Assembly: GCF_050436995.1 (NCBI RefSeq)
Contig: NC_134767.1
Coordinates: forward strand, 8,990,001-9,054,000
DNA length: 64,000 nt
From: Anticarsia gemmatalis
Taxonomy: Eukaryota; Arthropoda; Insecta; Lepidoptera; Erebidae
Reading direction: 5' to 3'
The position numbers and the translations under genes were made by a program. Positions within the stretch are counted from its first letter, which is position 1; the number at the start of each line of letters is the position of its first letter. Of this stretch, positions 37,801 to 40,010 are shown in pieces. Below the pieces are notes generated by a model. It ran no database searches, was not told the origin of the DNA, and worked only from the letters and a program-made list of their open reading frames with translations.

Positions 37801-39752
37801 AACTAGGAGTAATAGTGGTCAGTCATAAATCTAGCAAATCACGCCTCTAAAACTTTAATTTTAATTACTTTTCTCTTCAAATTGTTTGTTTTAATGATTG
37901 TGAATTTAAGTGTCTAACTGCAAAATAAATACAGTTTGGTTTTTTGTATATTAATTATTACCTACTGCCCGTGACTTCGTTCGCGCGATTTAGTGACTTA
38001 GGACAGTAATTTCATATTTCTATTTATCCCAACTTTTAACCCCTTCTCCCCTTTTTTCAGGGTCAACTCTATCTCTGTACCAAATTTTATCGATATCGGT
38101 TTTGTAGTTTTCTGTTCATATTGCCAGTTTTTACCAGTCCACTCGGCTAGTTTTTTGTTCATACATTTTTCTTTATTTAATCTTTGTATCTAGATAGATA
38201 AATATGTTTGCAAGTCTATTCGTATTTCATAAAATTGTGACTTCTTATCGGCTTTCTAACTATAATCTGTGATGCCTGAAAAGCCTTCATTCTACAGGTT
38301 CATTAACAGAGTCTAAAAGTTATTATTTAATTAAATAAGAAACCTAGAGTTACTTTAATTGTAAAATATCATAATTAGTTTCGCTACTTCAAATAATTTT
38401 ATTTAACTTGAGAAATCTTTGAGACTATAACCCTTTTTAATTGTAATAAATTGGCCTATTTAAATAGAGATCTTTGGATTAAAGTAAATAATAATTAGGT
38501 ACTTTCGAAATACTATCACTTTCTCTTGAATCGTAAAACAGAAAGATTTTAACTTTTTTTTTAACTATAGCTCTCCGCCCGCGGCTTTGCCCGCGTGAAA
38601 TTTCACACCCTTCGTAGTGGAATATCTAAAAATCCTCTCATAGTGCTAGTTGAAATTTGGTATGATTCCTTAAAAAGTGAAGAGGAGCACTAAGAAACAA
38701 TTCTAAATTCCCTCGAAGGGAGTAAAAAAGCGGAAAAAGTACCTATATATTAGGTCGGGGAAAAGTCTTCTCGCAATATTATTTTTCCCCGACCTAATAT
38801 GAAGGATAAGCAATAAAAATATGTTCTAAAAACAGGAAAACTAAAGTCAACGCGGACGAAGCATCAGGCGGGCAGTCATCTATAATCTTCACAAAACTCA
38901 CATCACCATATTAACCCCCCTCCCCTCTCTAGTGCGTAGGCCCCTGCTCCTCCCCCGGGCGTCAGCACCGGGTGCTGCGCTGCGTGTGGCGCATGCCCGG
39001 CAGCAGGAGACGAGCCCGGGAGCGCAGCGCCGGCGCAGCCTGCGAGGGTCTGTCCAGGCCTCCCGTGTCTAGAGCCTGTCAGGTTCATGCTTGTGTTAAT
39101 AAAGGTAAGGGAATATTAGTTAAATAACTAACCAACAAATAGTCGGACAAGTATGCACTTTGCGCTTGCGAGTTTAAGAGAGTCATTAATGGGTCCGCTC
39201 CGCTCGCTGTGGGAACCGGACTAATTCTATGCAACTGATTGCTTTCAATATGATTTATTTGTTTATTGCATCGAAAAATCTACAGAAAACCTTGCAGAGA
39301 TGCAAGGTTTTTACCCTGAATTAATTTGTATGGATATCCAAATTTTTTAATTTATTGGTATGATTGGTAGCAATTCTTTGTAAAAATCTTTTCGTAAAAT
39401 CTTAACTGATTTACTTCGCCACAATTTTAGTCTTCTATCTGATATGCTAAAAAGTACAAAGTTACTATCCTAAACATAAACATAAAGTAAAGATGCAGCA
39501 GATTTTAAGAGTTCAAATGTTTATAGGTATGTAAATTTATTGATTAATCCTGTCTTACAAGAGATGAAGTTTAACCTTAACACACGTTTTACGACGGTCT
39601 TCAAATACCTTCAGTTCCCATTACTAATGATGTTTATCTCCACAGATGGTATCTGCCGGGACAGTTCCCGGTTCTGCGAGAACGTCCGCGCCATGAACAT
39701 GTGCGCGCTCAAGCGTTACAAAGAGCAGTGTTGCAAAACTTGCTCGGATTGA
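1669..39752 (+). CDS. nolo: ADAMTS-like extracellular matrix protein (ADAMTSL1/3, madd-4/Punctin, nolo type), C-terminal 919 residues in 19 exons
   Basis: Joining 19 exons (listed separately) gives 2760 coding bases with one reading frame and matching phases at every junction. The product has eight TSRs (the first lacks its start), one Ig domain placed after TSR 5, a linker of about 190 residues rich in acidic and basic stretches, and a PLAC domain at the end. No metalloprotease domain is seen in this part. That order is the one known for ADAMTSL1/3, C. elegans MADD-4 and fly Nolo, secreted proteins of matrix, with MADD-4 organising neuromuscular synapses. Four TSRs carry the C-x-x-S/T-C-G O-fucosylation motif, and several carry tryptophans before the first Cys, the C-mannosylation setting. 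The start codon and signal peptide lie upstream of the window. Assignment to the family is firm; the exact orthologue name is inferred. Confidence 0.9.
1848..1975 (+). mobile_element. MITE-like fragment related to the 50.5-kb element
   Basis: It begins GATTCTCTACCACTATCGAC, the terminus of the 36-bp TIR element at 50469-50646. It also holds inverted versions of that element's core (ATTTTGTACAAAAATCTGATC, CAGCGCCTCT). Diverged copy inside the intron after exon a. Confidence 0.6.
2261..2358. mobile_element. Hairpin MITE (GTAGTTTATCTATTCAATAG family), copy 1
   Basis: Two arms of about 33-38 bases containing GTAGTTTATCTATTCAATAG and its reverse complement enclose a short AT-rich loop. Copies at 10592, 13471 and 30332 share the arms. 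This copy lacks the TAACCCCC ends and is flanked by imperfect direct repeats of ATTTCATGAAAATC. Confidence 0.75.
2477..2601 (+). CDS. nolo: ADAMTSL exon b: proline-rich linker
   Basis: Acceptor tttttctag, donor gtaagt, 41 codons plus two bases. It encodes an acidic start (DEIEDLLPG) and a proline-rich run (QPLIQPYPPPQ) with no cysteines, so it is a linker between TSRs. Its frame continues exon a and joins exon c across a 10.6-kb intron holding the retrotransposon. Confidence 0.85.
2750..3124 (-). repeat. 3' LTR of the retrotransposon
   Basis: 375 bases, the same as 7854-8228 as far as I can compare by eye. In element orientation it begins TGTCGTGGATTGATGGCGC and ends GATGCGACA. It includes an AATAAA in TTAAAATAAAGTTATTTT. 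It also repeats the first 19 codons of gag without the rest. Confidence 0.95.
3125..3450 (-). other. Non-coding region before the 3' LTR of the retrotransposon
   Basis: No ORF of note. In element sense the bases before the LTR read GTCAGGGATGGCCG, only a weak candidate polypurine tract for plus-strand priming. Confidence 0.5.
3451..3651 (-). repeat. Tandem array of stem-loops in the retrotransposon 3' non-coding region
   Basis: An 80-82-base unit repeats almost three times just after the Pol stop. In element sense each unit holds stem-loop A (GAATCG-TTGGTG-CGATTC), B (CTGTG-TTGGTG-CACAG) and C (TATGTG-TTGTAG-CACATA). A sits at 3473-3490, 3553-3570 and 3636-3651; B at 3451-3470, 3532-3549 and 3614-3631; C at 3508-3525 and 3591-3608. 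Hexaloops are kept and some stem pairs change together. The role is unknown; an RNA signal for packaging, export or translation is inferred. Confidence 0.85.
3720..7910 (-). CDS. Gag-Pol polyprotein of the Ty3/gypsy element (1396 aa)
   Basis: One frame with no frameshift carries all domains. Gag fills about residues 1-260, followed by two CCHC knuckles at about 263-276 (CHNCGKVGHRATDC) and 307-320 (CFRCGNVGHFASKC). The protease active site is DSG near 374. Reverse transcriptase spans about 540-710 with FTCLDMLSGYHQI, MPFGLKNA and YVDD at 691. RNase H follows with HTDAS (D841), an ELETLA helix and VVTD (D907). Integrase has an HHCC finger (H1048, H1053, C1083, C1086), and catalytic D1116, D1175 and E1211 in exact D-D-35-E spacing; a GPF module lies near 1337. 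All key residues are present. Gag and Pol in one frame implies that their ratio is set by processing or decay rather than by recoding. The start is the ATG inside the LTR. Confidence 0.95.
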   Translation of the reverse strand: MSDREEDPMLRNSATHDATSEVECTRAEDPEEISHNQAMTSRCDENLLRTLLAAQNQNMMSLIEAIKEPRGTKHISLPEFDPDKLDVDARAWCATADLCLSEVPLFGSALIITLSKAMKGSASRWLAQVSFAGMTWCDFKSLFLSRYDCVDTPAATLVKMISSKPKEDECYAAYAARLLSTLTSRWQNLSAEQIAVSTVLAHMAQFDGRIQRLAFTTDVKDRHKLQCELQAFSFLKRKASMNNTTDTGPEFKRSKFQSTSLKCHNCGKVGHRATDCRSRGEVKGKASNASTPTSSFAVQKSRSDIICFRCGNVGHFASKCPRSNEGTGPAIGPSGSGAAPAAVASSERRVEVCYVSNPSGTLMNTGESYPFYYDSGAECSLIKDRVASRFSGKRVNNTVKLIGIGQGSVQSTLQILSEVMINDLQLEILFHVVPDSCLKNDILIGREILDQGFNVSMTSNSVVLCRAKVVRLCDVSNNLKNDSICRADFDQVDTDIPLEFRSQLINLLLEYSFSFSTAVSRSRVTTGQLQIRLIDPSRTVNRRPYRLSASEREVVTAKVRELEEAGIIRPSCSPFSSPVLLVKKKDGSDRMCVDYRELNNNTVSDRFPLPLIEDLVSRLGDATWFTCLDMLSGYHQIPVHPESIERTAFVTPDGQWEYLTMPFGLKNASSVYQRAVMKALGDLAHSYAVTYVDDILVIGSCVEESLVRLRTVLDKLTKAGFSLNFSKCSFLKRRVEYLGFVVENGQVKPNPNKIIALSSLPPPATVTQLRQFIGLATYFRQFVPQFSRTMAPLFLLTRGKNKSLCWEPGHEAIRQKIISYLTSEPVLTIFNPAHAIELHTDASAEGYGAIFIQKIDGKQHVVAYYSRRTSPAESKFHSFELETLAVFNAIKHFRHYLLGRKFTVVTDCSSVKASKNKTDLSPRVHRWWAYMQSFEFEIVHREGSRMTHVDFLSRNPLPVFNGAYTRVEQKRVNLAELSSNWLQAEQEKDEEISKTVSDLRNEVLSEETRKTYEIRKHILYRKIQRNGRTRCLPIVPRSLRWSVINNVHESVMHLGWEKTLEKIYEYYWFEGMSKYVRKFVDNCITCKVAKPHSGKIQAELHPIPKFNIPWHTIHIDASGKLSGKNDIKEYVFVIIDAFTKFVLLRHSLNIDTNSSVCAIKFCIALFGAPKRIVADQGRCFASKEFSSFCSSNNIELHLIATGGSRANGQVERVMSTLKSMLTAVETSRDRSWQDALGEVQLAMNSTINRVTKSSPLELMIGKIARPLGLVTPDENVTDVNLDEIREQATQNITKHANYDKNRFDLNKAQVSKLAVNDYVLIENEERNQTKLDPKFKGPFKIIEVLDGDRYLLKALDSKRTYKYPHDRVRKIPDHQVPRELDVIIDDSGSETKSDKE
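7854..8228 (-). repeat. 5' LTR of the retrotransposon, containing the Gag start codon
   Basis: 375 bases, mirror partner of 2750-3124. The ATG at 7910-7908 lies 57 bases inside its 3' end, so the LTR codes for the first 19 residues of Gag. An in-frame TAG stands four codons upstream of that ATG, which supports it as the start. Confidence 0.95.
8229..10591. other. nolo: Intron sequence, nothing recognised
   Basis: AT-rich with poly-A/T runs and no coding signal. A TGACGTCA octamer occurs near 9120, alone. Confidence 0.5.
10592..10714. mobile_element. Hairpin MITE, copy 2 (full length)
   Basis: The 123-bp element runs from TAACCCCCAGTTTCAGAGTA to an inverted partner ending CCGGGGGTTA. Its long arms contain GTTTATCTATTCAATAGC and the complement. 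Arms are about 50 bases with a loop near 15, so the element is one hairpin. No coding capacity; the transposase is elsewhere. Confidence 0.85.
10715..13201. other. nolo: Intron sequence, nothing recognised
   Basis: AT-rich, with no repeats or coding potential that I could support. Confidence 0.45.
13202..13444 (+). CDS. nolo: ADAMTSL exon c: complete TSR
   Basis: Acceptor cattcatacag-type, donor gtgagt, 243 bases. One base completes the split Thr codon from exon b. It encodes DDDWGPCSVTCGEGWRKKEV, then C-K-I-F-L-E-F, an ALPDNKC-like stretch and ERCVMEPC, a whole TSR with an O-fucose site. It ends in a Ser/Gly-rich spacer. Two in-frame-looking Met codons here are internal, not starts. Confidence 0.93.
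13471..13592. mobile_element. Hairpin MITE, copy 3, just after an exon
   Basis: TAACCCCCGGTTTCTGAGTA at the left, the inverted ACCTCAGATACCGGGGTT at the right, with the same arms as the copy at 10592. It begins 26 bases downstream of the exon c donor at 13445. Confidence 0.85.
13888..14343 (-). CDS. EcKL kinase exon 2
   Basis: Acceptor ttctttcttccag, then ENEKIKICFIDYQAMRFANP, 151 codons and TAA at 13890-13888. It provides the catalytic Asp of IDYQ. The ATG at 14301 is internal, so a shorter protein starting there would lack the active site. Confidence 0.88.
   Translation of the reverse strand, partial: ENEKIKICFIDYQAMRFANPMTDILYFLLICTDSKFRSEHLDQLKDIYHDSLKSFLRLFDIDVNFVYTKDNFISDFEEFLPYGVLAAMIELRIVTMDPEEDATLKRAKLTSNWDLSQVPDESMLFRHRVNDLVNEAVENGALEKLLEKINN
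13888..16246 (-). CDS. EcKL/CHK-type kinase (ecdysteroid kinase-like), two exons, nested antisense gene
   Basis: Joining 16246-15440 and 14343-13888 gives 420 residues plus stop, the usual length of the insect EcKL family. This family uses a protein-kinase-like fold to phosphorylate small molecules; one silk moth member is the ecdysteroid 22-kinase, and others are proposed in detoxication. Visible motifs are an ATP-site lysine in VIVKTL (about K74), a Glu in HKREVIAY, ILDDL near 134, the HGD motif in VLCHGDCWVNN (about 256), and the metal-binding IDYQ near 280. There is no signal peptide, so it should be cytosolic. It lies wholly in an intron of the ADAMTSL gene on the other strand, and all key residues are intact. 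The substrate cannot be told from sequence. Confidence 0.9.
14535..14635 (-). repeat. Interspersed repeat (CACGCCTTTT / TACCCC family), copy 1
   Basis: Its reverse complement matches 57400-57500: a segment with CTTGGTACGATTCTTAT, GGGGTAGGCAGAGAC and AAAATCACGCCTT-like parts. It lies in the EcKL intron. The class is unknown. Confidence 0.55.
15132..15345 (+). mobile_element. tRNA-derived SINE (HaSE1-like)
   Basis: It starts TGCCTCGGTGGCGCAGTGGT (A-box) and has GGGTTCGATTCCC (B-box). A body follows with CACAAATAATTGTTTCGGGT, TTGTTTGTATGTTTGT and AGAGCAATTCATAATG, shared with 60090-60245 and, inverted, 52188-52385. It sits in the EcKL intron. Confidence 0.85.
15440..16246 (-). CDS. EcKL kinase exon 1
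   Basis: 269 codons from MKMSLEVNISEPDEF to LFKYE, then donor gtaagt in phase 0. The first Met is used as start; the Met two codons on (16240) is an alternative. The open frame running past the donor to 15311 is intron read-through, not protein. Confidence 0.88.
16247..16624. other. Upstream region of the EcKL gene
   Basis: AT-rich sequence 5' of the kinase start that must hold its promoter; no TATA or initiator can be singled out. Confidence 0.4.
16625..16745 (+). repeat. Interspersed repeat (CGACGTTTCGATCG family), copy 1
   Basis: ATTATAATGCAACGGGTCTT, then ACCTTATTTGTTCACCCGAC and GTTTCGATCG. Related segments occur at 33478-33565 (inverted) and 61312-61475. No coding content; class unknown. 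Confidence 0.6.
16746..18025. other. nolo: Intron sequence, nothing recognised
   Basis: Non-coding AT-rich sequence between the nested kinase gene and the SINE fragment at 18026. Confidence 0.45.
18026..18177 (+). mobile_element. 5S rRNA-derived SINE, 3' part
   Basis: Begins in TTTGAACTGAGCGTCTCCGT and runs through CCTTCGGGCGGCTTGAACAA and CTAGGTTGACCACTAACCAT to an A-rich tail. The 5S head is missing, as expected for a 5'-truncated insertion. Confidence 0.85.
18331..18454 (+). CDS. nolo: ADAMTSL exon d: first half of a TSR
   Basis: Acceptor tttctttcccag, donor gtatgt, 124 bases, ending in phase 0. A basic Ser/Gly linker leads into SYSWKEKGYTSCSASCLSGV. The second cysteine is followed by Leu rather than Gly, so this TSR lacks the usual O-fucose consensus. 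Confidence 0.92.
18784..18905 (+). CDS. nolo: ADAMTSL exon e: second half of a TSR
   Basis: Acceptor ttttcaacag, donor gtgagt, 122 bases. It supplies the remaining cysteines of the TSR begun in exon d: IIQCVRDEDG, YMCDPLTKPE and RTCNDHPCPPR. The last Arg codon is split with exon f. Confidence 0.92.
18906..19422. other. nolo: Intron between exons e and f, nothing recognised
   Basis: AT-rich intron; no element or ORF seen. Confidence 0.45.
19423..19504 (+). CDS. nolo: ADAMTSL exon f: first half of the next TSR
   Basis: Acceptor tttgtatcacag, donor gtaagg, 82 bases. It encodes RWNYTEFSQCTKSCGIGIQT followed by REVTCIHE, the W-CxxSCG core of a TSR with an O-fucose consensus. It is too short to stand out as an ORF and was placed by splice signals and phase. 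Confidence 0.92.
19505..20061. other. nolo: Intron between exons f and g
   Basis: AT-rich. A short inverted repeat with AATTGGCAAGTAAAG and CTTTACTTGCCAATT lies near 19895-19924. Nothing else is seen. Confidence 0.45.
20062..20229 (+). CDS. nolo: ADAMTSL exon g: end of one TSR and start of the next
   Basis: Acceptor tatttcaccag, donor gtatgt, 56 codons, phase 0 to 0. The first part closes a TSR (NSMCPQPPPPDRQYCNVLDC). The second opens a new one with WHTGEWSKCSKTCGGGVKQ, which has the W-x4-W spacing and an O-fucose site. Confidence 0.93.
20243..20410. other. nolo: GC-rich block with GCGCGCTCTT motifs in intron
   Basis: It follows exon g by 13 bases. It repeats CACGCTCT, GCGCGCTCTT, GAGCGCGGCGCGCGCTCTT and GCACGCTCTTAA in both directions, against an AT-rich background. 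It is not coding in phase with the gene. Origin unknown. Confidence 0.5.
20411..20902. other. nolo: Intron sequence with an unsupported ORF
   Basis: A 108-codon open frame spans 20543-20869 (+), but its product has no recognisable domain and lacks a splice context linking it to the host gene. I do not call it a gene. Confidence 0.4.
20903..20993 (+). mobile_element. 5S rRNA-derived SINE, head only
   Basis: GTTGCGCTCACCGGTTGGTA, then AATTAAGCAAACG, CGCGGTCATTCCATA and GGGTGACCGCATAGT. Only the 5S-like head is present; another copy lies 110 bases downstream. Confidence 0.8.
21100..21250 (+). mobile_element. 5S rRNA-derived SINE, 5' part
   Basis: GGCCCATAGCCAGTTGCGCT and the 5S-like blocks AAGCAAAC and GATGGGTGACCGCATAGTGG, then CGTCTCCGTGCTTCGAAGGG. 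The 3' tail is lost. Confidence 0.85.
21637..21988 (-). mobile_element. tRNA-derived SINE, near full length
   Basis: The right end, read on the minus strand, is GCCTCTGTGGCGCGGTCGGT (A-box) with GGTTCGAATCCTGGG (B-box). The body holds GTGCCTCGGAGAGCACGTAA and GGACTATGAG-like parts seen in a widespread lepidopteran SINE. The left end is CCGATATACGGCGGTCAGTT. Confidence 0.8.
21989..22775. other. nolo: Intron sequence, mostly featureless
   Basis: AT-rich. A remnant at about 22637-22690 (CACCCGCTAGAAACGCTGAT) resembles the core of the 50.5-kb MITE. Confidence 0.4.
22776..22958 (+). CDS. nolo: ADAMTSL exon h: end of the fifth TSR and linker to the Ig domain
   Basis: Acceptor tttgtcctttag, donor gtaaga, 61 codons. 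VECKQIMAQ, SLCSSPRP and KSCNSRPC complete the TSR; a linker ends in four lysines just before the Ig domain. The lysine codons run straight into the donor. Confidence 0.9.
23278..23430 (+). CDS. nolo: ADAMTSL exon i: first half of Ig domain
   Basis: Acceptor actttaaaag, donor gtaaat, 51 codons, phase 0 to 0. VTVKVGGSATIFYGTQVKIK, then C, then IQWAKD give the B-strand Cys and C-strand Trp of an I-set Ig fold. Its partner Cys is in exon j. Confidence 0.92.
23431..24363. other. nolo: Intron splitting the Ig domain, nothing recognised
   Basis: AT-rich with short ATATTATATACAT repeats near 23535-23570. No gene or clear element is seen. Confidence 0.45.
24364..24542 (+). CDS. nolo: ADAMTSL exon j: second half of Ig domain and start of linker
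   Basis: Acceptor ttttgtcgcag, donor gtaagt, 59 codons plus two bases. ALRITALSLRDHGVYTCVAG holds the typical D-x-G-x-Y-x-C of the F strand; NLTLLVKP ends the fold. A charged linker follows. Confidence 0.93.
24543..25186. other. nolo: Intron sequence with a SINE tail remnant
   Basis: A CCAGCAGTGGGACA remnant sits at about 24608-24621. The rest is featureless. Confidence 0.45.
25187..25452 (+). mobile_element. tRNA-derived SINE (TAGCCGAGTGGT family)
   Basis: GGCAGTGATAGCCGAGTGGT (A-box) and GCAGGTTCGAACCCGAGGCA (B-box). The body has CAAAGTCCCCAACCCGCACT and the conserved end CCCAGCAGTGGGACATTAAT. Same family as 63272-63590, with many tail fragments in the window. Confidence 0.88.
25453..26124. 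other. nolo: Intron sequence with a SINE tail remnant
   Basis: A TGCCCAGCAGTGGGACAGTA remnant lies near 25622-25641. Otherwise AT-rich. Confidence 0.45.
26125..26385 (+). repeat. Interspersed repeat ending ATTAGTATGGAT, copy 1
   Basis: CTAGCTGACCCGCGCAACTT at the start, then a CAGACAGA tract, and TCGCATTTATAATATTAGTA at the end. It is an abundant non-autonomous family of Lepidoptera, apparently a mosaic of two subfamilies. No coding content. Confidence 0.8.
26643..26907 (+). repeat. Interspersed repeat ending ATTAGTATAGAT, copy 2
   Basis: The same CTAGCTGACCCGCGCAACTT start as copy 1, then CGGACCAGTAGTTCCTGAGA, an (ACAA)n tract and the ATTAGTATAGAT end. It lies 257 bases from copy 1 in direct orientation. 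Confidence 0.82.
26908..27544. other. nolo: Intron sequence, nothing recognised
   Basis: AT-rich, no gene or clear element. Confidence 0.4.
27545..27690 (-). mobile_element. SINE tail fragment (TAGCCGAGTGGT family)
   Basis: ACTGCCCCATTGCTGGACAA and AGGGAGAGGGTAGGCCTTGT are inverted, diverged parts of the 3' tail of the SINE at 25187, just upstream of exon k. Confidence 0.6.
27745..27851 (+). CDS. nolo: ADAMTSL exon k: basic linker
   Basis: Acceptor ttttgtcaacag, donor gtaagg, 107 bases. It encodes a hydrophilic linker (RADGRYRAMIGGTSDD, then an Arg/Lys/Asn-rich end). The acceptor is a tandem NAGNAG, so a form starting three bases later is possible and would drop one Ser. There is no domain in it; it is placed by phase and splice sites. 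Confidence 0.8.
27852..28675. other. nolo: Intron sequence, nothing recognised
   Basis: AT-rich, with no supportable feature. Confidence 0.4.
28676..28880 (+). mobile_element. 5S rRNA-derived SINE, diverged, nearly full length
   Basis: GCGCTCACCGGTCGGTAAAT, GGTTAAGCAACC and a degraded GGGTAGCCGCAC, then CAGTCGTTAAGCCATGTCAA and an ACCTTACGATGA end. It is more diverged than the other copies. Confidence 0.7.
28881..30331. other. nolo: Intron sequence, nothing recognised
   Basis: AT-rich; small ORFs here show no domain and no splice context. Confidence 0.4.
30332..30416. mobile_element. Hairpin MITE, copy 4 (right end lost)
   Basis: TAACCCCCGGTTTCTGAGTA and the left arm are present, but the right arm stops at AACGCTATTGAATA. 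Confidence 0.8.
30568..30625. repeat. Perfect 20-bp inverted repeat (hairpin)
   Basis: TCCTTATTTACTAGGATCAT at 30568-30587 is repeated as its exact complement at 30606-30625, with an 18-base loop between. It lies in an ADAMTSL intron. Confidence 0.85.
30646..30740 (-). mobile_element. SINE tail fragment, diverged
   Basis: ATCCTCCCAAACGAGGGAGG and CCACGCTAGCCGATTGCGGT resemble the inverted tail of the TAGCCGAGTGGT SINE. Confidence 0.55.
30741..31552. other. nolo: Intron sequence, nothing recognised
   Basis: AT-rich up to the exon l acceptor. Confidence 0.4.
31553..31662 (+). CDS. nolo: ADAMTSL exon l: linker
   Basis: Acceptor ctttaaaacag, donor gtaaca, 110 bases, ending in phase 0. GKMDKVRDALYGNTATTSTK then a Ser/Thr-rich and acidic end (YDEHE). 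No domain is recognised. The frame is consistent with exons k and m. Confidence 0.78.
31851..31955 (-). mobile_element. SINE tail fragment
   Basis: TGTCCCACTGCTGGGCAAGA, then a GGCCTTTAGTCCATCACGC part and AGGACTTTACGTGCTCTCAA, the inverted tail of the 25187 family. A smaller piece (TACTGTCCCACTGCA) lies near 31770. Confidence 0.7.
32009..32230 (-). mobile_element. tRNA-derived SINE (TAGCCGAGTGGT family), inverted
   Basis: Tail ACTGTCCCATTGTCGGGCAT at the left, then the AACTTCGAAAAGTCATTGGT body, the B-box complement CGGTTTCAAACCATCGACCA and the A-box complement TATACCACTCGTCTATC at the right. Confidence 0.75.
32231..33477. other. nolo: Intron sequence, nothing recognised
   Basis: AT-rich. 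A GATGACGTCAC site lies near 32816 without other promoter marks. Confidence 0.4.
33478..33565 (-). repeat. Interspersed repeat (CGACGTTTCGATCG family), copy 2
   Basis: GGTCGGTCGAAACGTCGAGT and AACAAATAAGACTAACC are the reverse complement of the copy at 16625, with many substitutions. Confidence 0.55.
33659..33751 (+). CDS. nolo: ADAMTSL exon m: linker with a hydrophobic helix-like segment
   Basis: Chosen acceptor gggatactcag, donor gtgaga, 31 codons. The product ends RVLPCLHYIVMQLQ, a likely amphipathic helix. A second in-frame acceptor (tcatcacag, exon from 33680) would give 24 codons and has a slightly better pyrimidine context. Both keep the frame, so the 5' edge is uncertain. Confidence 0.65.
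33752..34465. other. nolo: Intron between exons m and n, nothing recognised
   Basis: AT-rich; no element seen. Confidence 0.4.
34466..34695 (+). CDS. nolo: ADAMTSL exon n: acidic linker
   Basis: Acceptor ggaattttcag, donor gtaagt, 76 codons plus two bases. It begins TLGNSRGQRTVDSIIMYQNY, then a strongly acidic block (PEDDDSDIIIINEDY) and a Glu/Thr-rich end. No cysteines; it forms the spacer between the Ig domain and the last three TSRs. Confidence 0.85.
34873..34962 (-). mobile_element. SINE tail fragment
   Basis: CTCCTCCCGTATTGAGGGAG and CCACGCTGGCCAAGTGCGGG, inverted tail of the TAGCCGAGTGGT SINE. Confidence 0.75.
34963..35802. other. nolo: Intron sequence, nothing recognised
   Basis: AT-rich, no supportable feature. 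Confidence 0.4.
35803..35911 (+). CDS. nolo: ADAMTSL exon o: start of the sixth TSR
   Basis: Acceptor ttattatttag, donor gtacat, 109 bases. EFFWLTTEWSACEAPCGKIG gives two tryptophans and the first cysteines of a TSR. Pro replaces the Ser/Thr before the second Cys, so O-fucosylation is not expected here. Confidence 0.92.
35912..36301. other. nolo: Intron between exons o and p, nothing recognised
   Basis: AT-rich; ends in a direct repeat of AATTCACCCC before the acceptor. Confidence 0.4.
36302..36455 (+). CDS. nolo: ADAMTSL exon p: end of TSR 6 and start of TSR 7
   Basis: Acceptor caccccaacag, donor gtatgt, 51 codons plus one base. AAECLSRGKTPPGEVQDCTV completes TSR 6; KWREGVWSQPKCANSGAG opens TSR 7 in a degenerate form lacking the CxxS/TC core. 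The exon is GC-rich against its AT-rich introns. Confidence 0.9.
36456..36930. other. nolo: Intron between exons p and q, nothing recognised
   Basis: AT-rich, no element seen. Confidence 0.4.
36931..37076 (+). CDS. nolo: ADAMTSL exon q: end of TSR 7 and start of TSR 8
   Basis: Acceptor ttcctgctag, donor gttagt, 146 bases. RRVECISDNG, DSVCDV and REARPCRAA finish TSR 7; WAVGAWSK opens TSR 8 with W-x4-W spacing, its first Cys being the first codon of exon r. Confidence 0.92.
37077..37969. other. nolo: Intron sequence, nothing recognised
   Basis: A 102-codon minus-strand ORF at 37438-37746 partly overlaps a stretch (GACACTATAAACAATGTCCT, GCCGAATATCGGC) like the 21637 SINE body, so it is not a gene. 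Confidence 0.45.
37970..38110 (+). repeat. Diverged fragment of the same repeat superfamily
   Basis: CTACTGCCCGTGACTTCGTT at the start and CTCTGTACCAAATTTTATCG downstream match the pattern of the CTAGCTGACCCGCG repeats. Confidence 0.5.
38566..38690 (+). repeat. Diverged fragment of the same repeat superfamily
   Basis: AGCTCTCCGCCCGCGGCTTT, GCCCGCGTGAAATTTCACAC and GAAATTTGGTATGATTCCTT resemble the start and middle of these repeats. Confidence 0.5.
38747..38800. mobile_element. Short hairpin with mariner-like ends
   Basis: ATATTAGGTCGGGGAAAA at 38747-38764 is repeated as its exact complement at 38783-38800. The sequence TTAGGTCGGGGAAAAGTCTT resembles mariner-type termini, flanked by TA. It is an extreme deletion derivative, or a MITE. 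Confidence 0.7.
38933..39104 (+). CDS. nolo: ADAMTSL exon r: body of the eighth TSR
   Basis: Acceptor cccctctctag with a strong C/T tract, donor gtaagg, 57 codons plus one base. CVGPCSSPGRQHRVLRCVW, then GAACEGL and RACQVHACVN give six cysteines of the last TSR. It is very GC-rich (Arg, Ala, Gly codons). Confidence 0.92.
39105..39645. other. nolo: Last intron, nothing recognised
   Basis: AT-rich, apart from a short GC patch near 39194-39220. Confidence 0.4.
39646..39752 (+). CDS. nolo: ADAMTSL last exon: PLAC domain and stop
   Basis: Acceptor tatctccacag, 107 bases ending in TGA at 39750. DGICRDSSRFCENVRAMNMC, then LKRYKEQCCKTCSD, is a full PLAC (protease and lacunin) domain with its six cysteines. 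PLAC domains close ADAMTSL, papilin and lacunin proteins, so this is the true C-terminus. Confidence 0.96.
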
Positions 39753-40010
39753 GCGAGTAAAACGCCAAAATGGCGGTTAGAACCGTTACAAATTCAAATT
39801 TGAATGTCGAAGACGAATATTGAATGAGAAAAGTGGCCAGTATTTTTTCCTTTTTCTAATGTTCGTTATTTAAGTGTACTATTTTTTACGGGCCTGATTT
39901 TTTAATTTAAATATGGTAACATTAATAATCCCTCGTTACCTACCACTTATGAATAAAGTGTGAGATGGATACAGTGACGTCTATCATATGACAAATAAAG
40001 ATAATATCTG
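39753..40010 (+). promoter_or_regulatory. nolo: 3' UTR with candidate poly(A) signals of the ADAMTSL gene
   Basis: After the stop codon the sequence is non-coding and AT-rich. AATAAA hexamers lie near 39951 and 39995, the second followed by a GT/T-rich stretch. Later AATAAA copies (near 40867, 43548, 43635 and 43663) could serve longer 3' UTRs, so the mRNA end is not fixed by sequence alone. Confidence 0.5.
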
